Below, in pieces: positions 1-9,921 of a stretch of DNA of 64,000 nt. The stretch comes from Lepidodermella squamata. Taxonomy: Eukaryota; Gastrotricha. Position 1 is the first letter of the stretch, and the number at the start of each line of letters is the position of its first letter. The stretch lies in contig JBLDXI010000033.1 in assembly GCA_047495785.1 (NCBI GenBank), positions 2,790,001 to 2,854,000 on the forward strand. The letters are read 5' to 3'. A program made the translations under genes and the position numbers. The notes beneath the pieces were generated by a model. It did no database searches. It saw only the letters and a list, made by a program, of their open reading frames with translations, and was not told where the DNA came from.

Positions 1-628
1 GAAATAGCCATGCGGCCAAGTTACCTCACTTCAACCTCCACAGAACGACCGGGTTTTGACCAATCGATCGAGAACTGAACGGGGATTTATTTTGGTATAA
101 AGTTCAAAGCGAAACAAGTTACCGTAGATATAAGAGGTACAAAAACCATATTTCCGGCCAAGTTACCCCACACCACGGTATAATAAAGTTGGCTGAAAAT
201 AATGAGGACAAAGAAGTCGATATTTAAACAAAATTAATGTTTTGAAACGGCTAACATCCCTCACTTGATTCCGATTTTTTCGACCATTCGCCACGGCCTT
301 TAATTCCAGTCTTGCCTGATATTTCGCGGTCGTCTAATAATCTGGTGAATACGGTAATTTCTGAATCATTCTGAAAAATATGATGCCTTTTGAAGAAAGA
401 GCAATCAAGTCGATTCGAGGAGTTACTTTCGTTCATGACCATTTGGTGATACTTCGGATAATGCATTGGGTGAAGCGAAAATTCGGTATCTAACTAGCAT
501 TCATACAATGAATTTTTTTCGGTAATGAATTGAATGGTTTTAATGCTGAAATAAGCATTTAGATAATGAATGCAGTGAAATTCATTAGCCCAAATTCCAT
601 TCTCAACTTTAAAATAGCGATTCTTAAC
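1..628. other. No gene seen; short direct repeat
   Basis: No supported coding exon is visible here. The only structure I note is a 17-base direct repeat with one mismatch (CGGCCAAGTTACCTCAC at 13-29 and CGGCCAAGTTACCCCAC at 155-171), with a related AAGTTACC at about 116. The stretch just before 629 probably holds the promoter and 5' leader of the RAD54 gene. Confidence 0.5.
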
Positions 629-3600
629 ATGAGTGATGATGAAGACTTCTCAATCAAACGAACCAGCAAAAAGCGAGTTCTTACCGTTGTGAACGACGAA
701 TCGGACGCCGAGGAATTTCCATCCGGCGGCGATAGCGAAGAGGTCAGTCTCATCGAGTATATGTGGCCACTTGTACATTATTATATTTTAAAAGGAATCG
801 GAAGTGAAACCTGCGAAGCGGAAATCAGTACCAAAGAAACCAGCGACCAAGGCAGTCGTTCAAACAGGGCCGCGAATAAATGCTATAAACAGCACGAACA
901 CTGGTCCACCTCGAAAATTTATCTTCGGCAACCGAGCTCCACGTCCAGTTCTGTTGAACAAACCTTTTACATGCAGTTCAGCGCCTACGGAGAACAAGGC
1001 TGCCGCACCGGCGTCTTCAACAGGCGATGGCTCCGAATCGAGCGCAACCGCTTCTTCAGGACATGTAAGAGGAAGGTAGCTCATTGAATATCGTCAACTG
1101 ATTCTTGCTTTGTTCTAGGAAAGTCTTATCAAAAAGGTTTTGAACAAACCGTTCAAAATCCCAACGATGAACGGTTCGTCTGTGTCTTCATCAAGTACCT
1201 CCTCGCTGCACCTTGGAATGCGCAGGCCCGGCCAGAAGCGCTCTCTTCACGACCCGTTTGAAGAAGACGCCCTGGTCTTGTATACACCGCCTGAAGTTTC
1301 TGCTGACGAGAAGATGAAATTGGCGCCCGATAAGATTGAAGTTCACGTTGTTGTAGACCCTGTCTTGTCGAAAATTCTCCGGCCTCATCAGCGCGAAGGT
1401 GTTCGTTTCATGTACGAATGTGTAACTGGCGTGAGGATACCTGGTTCTTTCGGTTGCATTTTGGCTGATGAAATGTAACACTGCCTTCTAATCTAAGACT
1501 GTAATATAAATAATCGTGAAATTTCAGGGGTCTTGGTAAAACGTTGCAAGTTGTTACTTTGCTTTGGACTCTTCTTCGACAATCACCCACCGGAGGCGCG
1601 ACAGTTGAACGTGCCTGTGTAGTTTGCCCAACAGCCCTTGTCAAAAACTGGGCAAACGAGTTCGATAAATGGCTCGGCGTGGGAAGGTGTGGAGCTTTAG
1701 TACTCGACGGTACTCTGTCTTCCGAAGACATCGATAAGCGAATAGTTTCATTTGGAGCGTATGTTTTAAAGCTGTTCTGCTTTGATTGACAGTCTTCACA
1801 TGTTTTTCCAGTCAAATGGGCTGCCGTCGTCCGACTCCGGTGCTCATCATATCTTACGATACATTCCGGCTTCACATGAATGTGATAAAAAATTCAGCTC
1901 GTCTCGGTATTATTGTGTGCGACGAAGGTCATCGTCTGAAAAACGCCGACAGTCAGACTTATCAAGCGTTGCTAGCCGTGGGTGTGCAACGGCGAGTTCT
2001 GCTTTCGGGAACTCCGATACAAAATGATTTGACCGAATACTTTAGCCTCGTGCATTTCGTCAACGAAGGCATGCTTGGCACGGCGGCCGAGTTTCGCAAA
2101 AAGTTCGAATTGCCGATTCTGCGCAGTCGAGAACGCGATGCAACGGACAATGATCGCAAAACTGGCGAGGAAAAGCTGACCGAGTTGCTGCAGACGGTCA
2201 ACAAGTGTCTGCTTCGACGAACACAAGCTCTTTTGACGCGATATCTGCCCGTGAAATACGAACTGGTAAGAGATTTGTTTGTAATTTTGAGCGTGTAAAT
2301 ATGGGAATAATGAATCACAGCTCGTATGCTGCCGCATGACCGATCTTCAAAAGGAGACCTATGTCAAGCTGGCAAATGAAGTCCGCCGGTCTATCGCCTC
2401 GACCATGTCTGTAGATGAGAATGTTCCGAAAGGCTGTGCGTTCGCGGCGATAACTTCCCTGAAAAAAGTCACTTGTCACCCGTTTCTCGCCGGAATCGAT
2501 AACGAATCGGAAGATGAAGGGGTTGGCGAAGACGATGAAAACGGCAAGAAGAAGAAAGCAGCTGCTAAAAAGAAACCAGCGAGTTCGTCCTCGGCTAAAC
2601 CCGACCTCGACGTAAAAACGATGAAAGTAGACCTGAGTGGAAAGCTTGCTGTTCTGGATCTGTTTCTTGCCATGGTGAAATCTCAAACAACTGACAAGGT
2701 CGTTCTTGTATCGAATTATACTCAAGTAATGGACATTCTCGAATCTCTTTGCAAAGTGCGTGGTTATGGTAAGTAAAAGCAACATTCCATTCGACAATTC
2801 ATACATTTTTCATGCTACAAGTTTACATTCGACTCGATGGCACGATGACAGCGAAAGCTAGGGGCAACGCTGTGGCCAAATTCAATGACGTTCCTGTGGC
2901 AAAAGCGAGACCTGGTGCTTCGGCTTCAGCAGCCGCTCAATCTGCGTTCATATTCATTTTGTCCAGCAAAGCCGGTGGTTGTGGTTTGAACCTGATTGGC
3001 GCCAACCGGCTCGTCATGTTTGATCCTGATTGGAACCCCGCGAACGACGACCAGGCCATGGCCCGAGTTTGGCGTGATGGTCAAAAAGTTTGACTTACCA
3101 GCTTTATTAACAGCTTATCAACTCAATTAAATAATATTGTAGAAAGAGTGCTTCGTCTATCGTTTTGTGGCGACTGGTTCTATCGAAGAAAAAATCGTTC
3201 AACGTCAAGCGCATAAACGCGCCCTCAAAACAGCTGTCGTCGATGCCGAAGCTTCTGAGCGACATTTTAGCGTAAGCCCATGCCTCGAGCGTATTATCCA
3301 TTATTTATTGAATTCATTTTCAGACGTCTGAACTTCGCGATTTGTTCGCATATGATGACAAAACTGTTTCGGATACGCATGACAAAATTCGCTGTAAACG
3401 CTGCGTAAATGGAAGCCAAGTAAGTTTCGACAATTGCGATCGCAAAACCTTTTCTCATTCTCAAACTACCATCAGGCTTTCCCGCCGAAATCTGACGCAG
3501 AAACTGACTTCGCAGCAGCTATGGGTGACCTCGCTTGCTGGCACCACGAACACCCGCCGCTACCTGGAGTTGACGTTAAGCTAGCCGGGCGGGGTTTGCC

Positions 3601-3697
3601 CGATCCGATTTTGCGACAAACATGGGCTAATCTGCCTGGTACCATCTCATTCGTGTTCCATCGCAAATCGCATGAGAAGCAGATAATTGTCAATTGA
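629..3697 (+). CDS. RAD54L: RAD54-like SWI2/SNF2 DNA repair ATPase
   Basis: Nuclear double-stranded-DNA translocase of homologous recombination; RAD54 proteins partner RAD51 in strand invasion. Ten exons join in frame: 629-742, 795-1064, 1119-1474, 1528-1758, 1812-2265, 2321-2768, 2822-3087, 3143-3271, 3324-3419, 3476-3697 (861 residues; vertebrate RAD54L is near 750). Motifs seen in order: [11 protein letters not shown], Walker A DEMGLGKT (about residue 245-252, split by an intron), DEGHRLKN (about 360), [10 protein letters not shown], then in the second RecA lobe [35 protein letters not shown]'s core, and the RAD54-typical tail with HHEHPP and SFVFH. A Lys/Ser-rich N-terminus and an acidic Lys-rich insert (residues about 520-560) are lineage-specific. 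I chose ATG 629 (MSDDED); an in-frame ATG at 566 would add 21 residues. The tail motifs separate it from other SNF2 proteins. Confidence 0.93.
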
Positions 3698-3854
3698 CAT
3701 ACCCCAGAAAATATGTGAATCGAACATAGTTTCGGAATATATTTGTTGGCGCTGATTTCTATTATAGATCATCTTCGATTTCGTGATACACATGTAACTT
3801 TCTTTATCCAGATTACTCGCTAGTGGTGCCAAGAAGAATGACCAAATAGCAAAA

Positions 3855-3860
3855 AATAAA
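3855..3860 (+). terminator. Possible RAD54 poly(A) signal
   Basis: An AATAAA hexamer lies about 160 bases after the RAD54 stop codon, on the coding strand. It is the nearest canonical signal, so it is the likely 3' end signal; this is positional inference only. Confidence 0.4.
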
Positions 3861-4904
3861 CACATGTTTCTAATCATATCTTTCAACGCCGTCTTTATTC
3901 CCTTCCTTTGCAGTTGCGATGTTTAATAGCCGATTATTAGTCATTTTTTATGATTTATCCTGCGCAACTACAACATCAAATGTTAGCCACGCAAGACACA
4001 TGCACAGATTAAAGATGAATTCCGATCAGATAGATGCGAAATTGCTGATCGATTATCGTAGTAAGAAAATCCAGATGTTTGCAGGACGTGACCACAAAGA
4101 GAAAGGAGTAGCAGATGACGCCAGCTAATATGCTTTTCTCAGCGCACATTCGAAGGTAGAAAAATAAAAAAGAACGAACGAAAAACAGCAACCGATGACA
4201 ATTATATTGGCCACGCATTCTTTAGTTTGCGGATAGATAGTAGATATTACGAATAAGAATAACGAAAAGAAGACAAATTTACGCACATTAGTTTGATGGA
4301 GATGGACTTTCCGATTATCTCGAACCATCAGCATTGGTTTCAGAAGAATCATTTATTATTATGACTACCATCGGTGAATAAGAGGAGAGCTTAAAAGCCC
4401 TATGCTTTTTCGTTTCCTTTAGCAAGATCGGCCTTAGTTTAGCGTTAAAACAGTCAACTAATAGTCAGATGTCGCCAGGCGAAATCATTACAATCAACTC
4501 AAAAATAAGACGTATCAATATAATTTTATTCGACTGAATAATATTATCAATCATCGCTCTTTATCAAAATGGCTTCGATTTCAAAAGTTACAATAGCATT
4601 AAGACTTCATCTCATGAATAAAATACCTCATCTGCTTATCCTGGTTGTATATATCAACTGTACAATTGGTATGACATATTGCATATGAGTGCGATTGGAA
4701 TACCTTGATCGAATAGCAAGACAAGCTCATCAACGCGCTTGGAAACACTTACACACAAAATTCACATAATGAAGAGAGGTGCTAACAGCGCTCTAGCTCT
4801 TGTGTTCCAAACGCACTTTACCCGGCGAGTGTTAATTACATTTAACAACAACAACCATGACACTAAGCAACGATCCATAAGCCTGGCTAATATCACGACC
4901 TTCA
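3861..4904. other. Intergenic, AT-rich, nothing recognised
   Basis: This AT-rich interval lies between the convergent RAD54 and NCOA6-like genes. It holds only short unsupported open frames and no repeat or RNA gene that I could recognise. Confidence 0.5.
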
Positions 4905-6606
4905 TTAACTGCCGTCGGCCGATATCGGAGCCGGTTGGTTGACAGGCGCCTCGTCATGATTGCCGTTGTTCAAAGATGGCGACGCCTGTTGGCCCTTCAA
5001 ACCCCCAGTAGCGATCTGTTGCTCACCGTTGTCGTTCTCATTTATTCGGATTTCCTGGTCTTTCGACAAGCAAGGCGACATTTCTGTAGCATCCATCGCC
5101 GAAGCATCAGCGCCATTAATCGCCCTTCTATCTGAGGTTTCCTCGCTGTGGCCATTTCCGGTAGATTCGCTAGGTCTGAGCAAACAGTTCGACTCAACAG
5201 GGGGAGGAGACGAATGTGTTTCTGACGCATCCTTCATCTCAACAACAACTTCGGCAGACGATGATGATGAGGCCGGCACAGAGCAGCCATTGACCACCGA
5301 TCCACTCCGAGCAGCCAGCACTTCTAGCAAAGGTCGCAGAGGAATCTGTCTTGACGGAATATCAGAATCGTCCACCACTCTGTCGTTTCCATTCGAATGA
5401 AAAATGTTAGCAGGTACATGGAGCTGAGTTGAAGATTCTAAATTAGAGATCGCTATCTGCGATGCTGTTTCTGCAGCTTCAGGAATCGGCTGAACTTCTT
5501 CCATTTTGCCATTATATCCTACAAATACAAGCTAAGAAGTTAGTAAAAAAATCAGGAATGGAAACATACCATTAGCATGAGAATCTAGGTTGTACATCTC
5601 CGTGGCTGCGGCGAGTTGCGGTGGATTTTGGTGGTCGGTAGAGGTCACATTGGAAGAGAATGACGATGAAGGTTGATTTAGCTGTTGATGCACATTCGCC
5701 TGATAATGATTTGAGACACTTGGCGATGTTCTAATATCGTTGATTTCATTTGCTATCAGAGGAGACGAGGCAGAAATTTTTTGTTCACAACCAGAAACGC
5801 TGCTTGTCATTGGATTGCTGACAGAACTTGGAGATATTGATGGGGCTGCTTCAAACGATCCAACACTGCTTAATGAGGGCCCAGCATTGAGGGCTCCTCC
5901 TCTAGAGCCCCGGGATGCTCGAGAACCTCGCGGCCGCCGCACTCCTAACAATGAGATTTAAATGAACTATCAAGTCGTAAGTTGTATCCGTCTCAACAAA
6001 CCTGTACCACGCTTGGCGATTTTGGGACTAGACGAGAAATCAGCTTCTTGCATCGAGGTACCGCCAGCTGGCAACGCGCGGCGCATTCCGGCTAATGGCT
6101 TCAGTTCGGCAGAGTCCGATCTCGAATTCCCCAGAAGGAAGGAGAATTGAGGATCATTAGCTGATACGCCAGCATTGACGCTAGGATATGATGAAGAAGG
6201 ACCAGCTTGGTCGTGCCCACCAGCAGCAGGAATAGGAGTCGGTACATCTACGATGGTAAACGATTCATTGCTTGCATCGAATTGTAAGGAGAGTATTCCA
6301 AGCTCCGCTAAAAGTTGGCTACGCTGCTGGGCAAGTTCACGCAAACGCAGACTGGCATCATGAGAAAGCCGAAGTTTAATTCTGATGCTATTCCATGGCA
6401 TCACATCATCAACAACAATCCTACCACCTAAAACACAATGTGTAAATACAGAAAATAATGACTGAGGATATCACAATACCAGAGTTTAGAATGAGTTGCA
6501 AAGTTCGCTTGAATTTGATAACCTTCAATTTCAGTAAAGGGTCATCGTAGTCGCCTTTACATGTCGCGGTTACAGGTACGATGCCTTTCAGAATCCGCGA
6601 ATACAT
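4905..6606 (-). CDS. NCOA6 N-terminal-domain coactivator-like protein
   Basis: Four minus-strand exons join in frame: 6606-6480, 6427-6002, 5944-5570, 5518-4905 (513 residues). The first ~90 residues align in my reading with the N-terminal nucleic-acid-binding region of nuclear receptor coactivator 6: a CKGDYDDP..L..K segment, then MPWNSIRIKLRLSHDASLRL, LRELAQQRSQ and LAELGILSLQFD, matching the NCOA6 pattern PWNSVRVTF..AAERLR.LAQ....LRDLGILSVQ. The remainder is Ser/Pro/Asn-rich and probably disordered, with an RG-rich patch near the exon 2/3 junction (RRPRGSRASRGSRGG). In vertebrates NCOA6 is a nuclear coactivator subunit of an MLL3/4 methyltransferase complex; the same role here is inference. 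At about 510 residues it is far shorter than vertebrate NCOA6 (about 2000), and the LxxLL-rich middle is not seen. A splice acceptor-like TTTCTAG at about 6613-6619 leaves an upstream exon possible, so the start is uncertain. Confidence 0.7.
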
Positions 6607-7524
6607 TAAGCAATCTAGAAATACGGAAACGACAAAACCGTTAGTTACATAATATAAAGCTGACCAATCGCTTCTGAAGGGCGAATATAGATATATCCAT
6701 TAGGCATTATTGAGCAACTACAACTCCAAGGCAGCAAATGTGGTAAATATTCAAAGCTCCAATTTCAAGCTATCACACGCATAACGCGAGATTCGCGAAT
6801 TCAGTGAAATGAGTAAAAAGCGCCGATTATTTCCCCCGTTTTCCCCCTTCTTCCTTTCATCACGTATCGCGTTAAAGTTGCAAGGAAGAAAAATCGATGT
6901 AAATCTCATCGAGCGCAAGTGATCGAACTGCTGATAGGCTACAAAAAAATAACATCTCCCCAACAGTTTAATCGCAACACACTAGACAGGAATTATTCAC
7001 ATTATGATTTCACAAAAAAATCTAAATTTCAATTAAGGGGTGATGGGTAATTTTACCTACTATAAATGAAAGTTATAACAAAATGTTAGCACGCAGCATA
7101 TCATATGCTACGCAAATCTCGGCGAAGAAGAATGACTTGTTTAACGTTTACCCACTTGCTGTTAAGAGCGTTTAACGCCAAGATATGTGAGTTGTGAGTT
7201 GGTGGTTCGTACCAATACATATCCTATATCTGAAGGCCTTAAATATAACGAAACACGGGGGAAGCCGTTCACAGTTTATCATAAAACACAGAACAGTTGA
7301 GGAGAGAATCCACTCGATTAGCAGCAATTTTTATAGAAAGATCTCCTTTGAAATCAAAAATAAATAAACTAATTTTGCAAATTGCAACACTCTGAAGCTC
7401 TTCATTCACCACAGATTAGTCTCCTTAATCCACTTTTTGGAATATAAGATATAACCCGGAGCTGCGGTCGAAATCCAGAGCTAAAAATTGGTAAAGTCCT
7501 GAAAATACCCCTAGTAATACCAAA
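6607..7524. other. Intergenic, nothing recognised
   Basis: This is AT-rich DNA upstream of the NCOA6-like gene and downstream of the transposon cassette. It probably includes the NCOA6-like promoter. No coding exon, RNA gene or clear repeat could be supported. Confidence 0.45.
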
Positions 7525-7690
7525 ATTTCGGACAAAAAACTGTCCGGAAACTGAGTGAAAACTAAGCGAATACTGGCCGTTTTTTAGTGGGAAACTAACA
7601 GAACACTATCAGATCATCTGTTAGTAAACAATCAGTAAACTGTCTGAAAAAACAACGAAATCTGTCCGAAAACTGACAGATTAAAAAAAT
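7525..7690. repeat. Palindromic repeat cluster flanking transposon cassette (3' side)
   Basis: This cluster has several copies of an AAACTGTCYG / CTGTCCG word (near 7535, 7640 and 7660) around an inverted repeat, AAACTAACAG (7592-7601) versus CTGTTAGTAAAC (from about 7618), whose centre reads CACTATCAGATCA (from 7604). The same words and a reverse-complement relative of the centre (CACTGTTAGATCA) recur at 13690-13783, on the other side of the three-gene cassette. It may be subterminal or terminal sequence of that transposon, or an independent foldback repeat; the sequence alone does not decide. Confidence 0.5.
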
Positions 7691-7711
7691 TCGGGACAAA
7701 AAAAATAATTA

Positions 7712-7768
7712 ATGCGCCACGCCAGCAGCTGTTGCAAACAATGCAAAAGCTGCGTGGAAGTGGCGCAT
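7712..7768. repeat. Perfect-ended hairpin
   Basis: This is an inverted repeat of 57 bases. A 9-bp outer stem ATGCGCCAC/GTGGCGCAT and a short bulge are followed by GCAGCT/AGCTGC, a one-base mismatch and TTGCA/TGCAA, closing on an AACAA loop. It lies between the palindromic cluster at 7.6 kb and the 3' end of the accessory gene. Confidence 0.65.
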
Positions 7769-8253
7769 GATGATTCAATTTATCGTTTCATTTTTTTATG
7801 GTAAAATCTAAAAAAAAAACCGCAAGAATTAGTATAATTGTACATTCATATAAAAATAGTAAAAATGAAAGCAAAACAGATGAGAACGTCGGATGGCCAT
7901 TCGAAAGGGACATTTCAACGAAAGACAGCTAGTTAACAAATGTCATTTTTTACAAAATAGATGTTTTCTTTTTAAAATAATATTGATACATATAAATTGA
8001 GCGAGCAAAGGTATTTGTGAAGTTAATGCATCACTATTAATAAAAAATCCTAGCATTATTAGCCGAGTTTTCATCACGAGCATCACTTGAACATGATTTG
8101 GTAGATGAATGATATACAAGAAAGGCTTAGATGGCATGACTTTTCCGCTTATTATCACCGGTAAAAAAAGGTTATGAGAGAAGGCTAAAAGAAAAAGAAG
8201 AAGAACAAAGATGTACAAATGGCCACTAGTTAGTTCATGCTCAGGCTCGAGTT

Positions 8254-9857
8254 TCATTCACTTTCGAGCTGTTCGCCCTGCAGCTGTTCGCCCTGCGGCT
8301 GTTCGCCCTGCGGCTGCTCGCCCTGCGGTTGGCCCTGTGGCGCTGGATCTTGCTGCTGTTGCATCACATTCTTCAACTGATTTAAGGCGTTCACAGTATC
8401 GTCGTCAAGCGGCGGCATCAGCGGTAGCTTGGCAACAATTGCCGCCATCTCCGGATCGTCTAATGCGGGACGAAACTCCATAAAATCCGGGACATTATAC
8501 TCAGTATAATAGGCGTGTTGATAAGGGAATGGCGCCGGGCCGTGGAGTCTGGCATCATCAGGATTTGAGCGGCGAATCTTTCGTCGAATATCGTCGCCGT
8601 GGTCCGCTAAGACTTTGCGCAGCCTTTTCCACAAATCAGTCATCTGACCAGAGGTCAGATGACGAAACAACAACATTAAGAAAACTGAAAAGACAGAGAT
8701 ATACTAACTACTGACTGAATGTTGTGCTAACTTACGTTTCACGCCGTTGACGAGAGTTTGATCGGCGACTATTTTTGAAGCCGCTCGCCACCTTTTTGGC
8801 TCAACTAGATAAAGCGCGAGATAATCATCCTGTTGAACAAAAGCATTTCTGTTTTCAGTGATCATAAACAGGTAACAGATACACTAACAGGTAAGAATAT
8901 ATCTGCAACAAATTTTCCCACCTCAATGGGGTCATTTGATGTGCCAAATTTTGATTCTATACGAGCAGTCCAGTTTATGTTGTTTATGTACTTGAAAGAA
9001 AATCCAATTTTTAATCGATAATAGCATGAGATATATAAACATACAACATGCGGCTTTTCTGCACAAATTACAAAAGGTTCCGATATCTCAGCTTCCTTGA
9101 CGCCGTGCTTTTTCAAGTACATCAAAAACTGGAAAATTCACCATGTAATGAGTAATAAGCTAACTAATTTCGGCCGAATTACTCACCTTTTTCTGATTGC
9201 CAAAACCCTGGTCAAGTTGGACTTTGATTTGCTACAGAAAAAATATAACGCATTTCCAATCTCATATTCCAAATCTAAATTCACCTTAAGTGTCACTTGA
9301 CCAGACTCAGCACTAGACTGAGAAGAGGACGGGGCATCGGACTGAGAAGTGGACGGGGCATCGGACTGAGAAGTGGACGGGGCATCGAGCTGAGAAGTGG
9401 ACTGGGCGCCGGACAGGGCACGAGACGTAGTGCCACGCTGAAAGCTTGCTTGAGAGCCGGATGGAGCGGCGGACTGAGCGGCGGACTGAGCGGCGGACTG
9501 AGTAGTCTGTCGGACTGACTGTTGGCCGAAGCCCACAGCATTGCGCTGATTTGGTTTTTGCGAGTTTGGTTGGGACGTTGGTTGGGTTACGAAGCCAGAA
9601 GCGGCGGCCTGACTAACCGCTGCGGGCGGCTGTTCGGAATAACAGCTGTTTCCACCTCGGCCGGTCTGATTTGACGATCGCTGTGGGTTAGCACCCTGCA
9701 TATTGAGATGGGCCGAAGGTTGCCCATACGCCGCCAAAATAGCTTGGGCATTGGCTCCTTGAGCTCTCGCTTTTGAGGTTAAAGCAACTATCAAATTCGG
9801 GCACGCGCTCCGAATAACCAGGTTGGGATTTTGTTGACGAACAGGATTATTACTCAT
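8254..9857 (-). CDS. Transposon accessory protein, Gln/Ser-rich
   Basis: Six exons join in frame: 9857-9285, 9231-9187, 9128-9045, 8990-8922, 8829-8736, 8684-8254 (431 residues). Residues 1-190 are Gln/Ser/Ala-rich with perfect short tandem units (PSTSQSDA-type octapeptides; AAQS units). The middle (about 190-300) looks folded, with alternating hydrophobic and charged stretches (QIKVQLDQGFGNQKKFLMYL, EAEISEPFVICAEKPHV, DDYLALYLVEPKRWRAA). The C-terminal part has a basic helix-like run (MTDLWKRLRKVLADHGDDIR) and ends in PQGEQ pentapeptide repeats. I do not recognise the family. Its position 64 bases after the transposase stop, same strand, suggests a mobile-element accessory function such as DNA binding or regulation; that is inference. 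A TTTTATAG acceptor-like site ends about 9 bases before the ATG. Confidence 0.6.
8269..8328. repeat. 15-bp tandem repeat, four units
   Basis: Four nearly identical 15-base units (CTGTTCGCCCTGCGG type) lie inside the accessory gene and encode the PQGEQ/LQGEQ repeats at its C-terminus. Unit identity at the DNA level indicates recent slippage. Confidence 0.8.
9328..9399. repeat. 24-bp tandem repeat, three units
   Basis: Three 24-base units start GACGGGGCATCG (the third has a small change) inside the accessory gene and encode eight-residue Ser/Gln/Asp/Ala/Pro repeats. A shorter GGCGGACTGAGC array follows at about 9470-9502. Confidence 0.8.
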
Positions 9858-9921
9858 TTAAAAATCTATAAAATATCATGTGATAATTAACAAGGCAGTA
9901 AAAACTTTCGTAGTAAAAAAT

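Noticed and set aside
566-628. Upstream in-frame ATG for RAD54
   Set aside because: The extra 21 residues are not acidic or conserved-looking, while MSDDED at 629 fits a usual start; kept as an alternative only.
8211-8483. Plus-strand frame with AAVRP repeats
   Set aside because: It is the antisense shadow of the 15-bp tandem repeat in the accessory gene.
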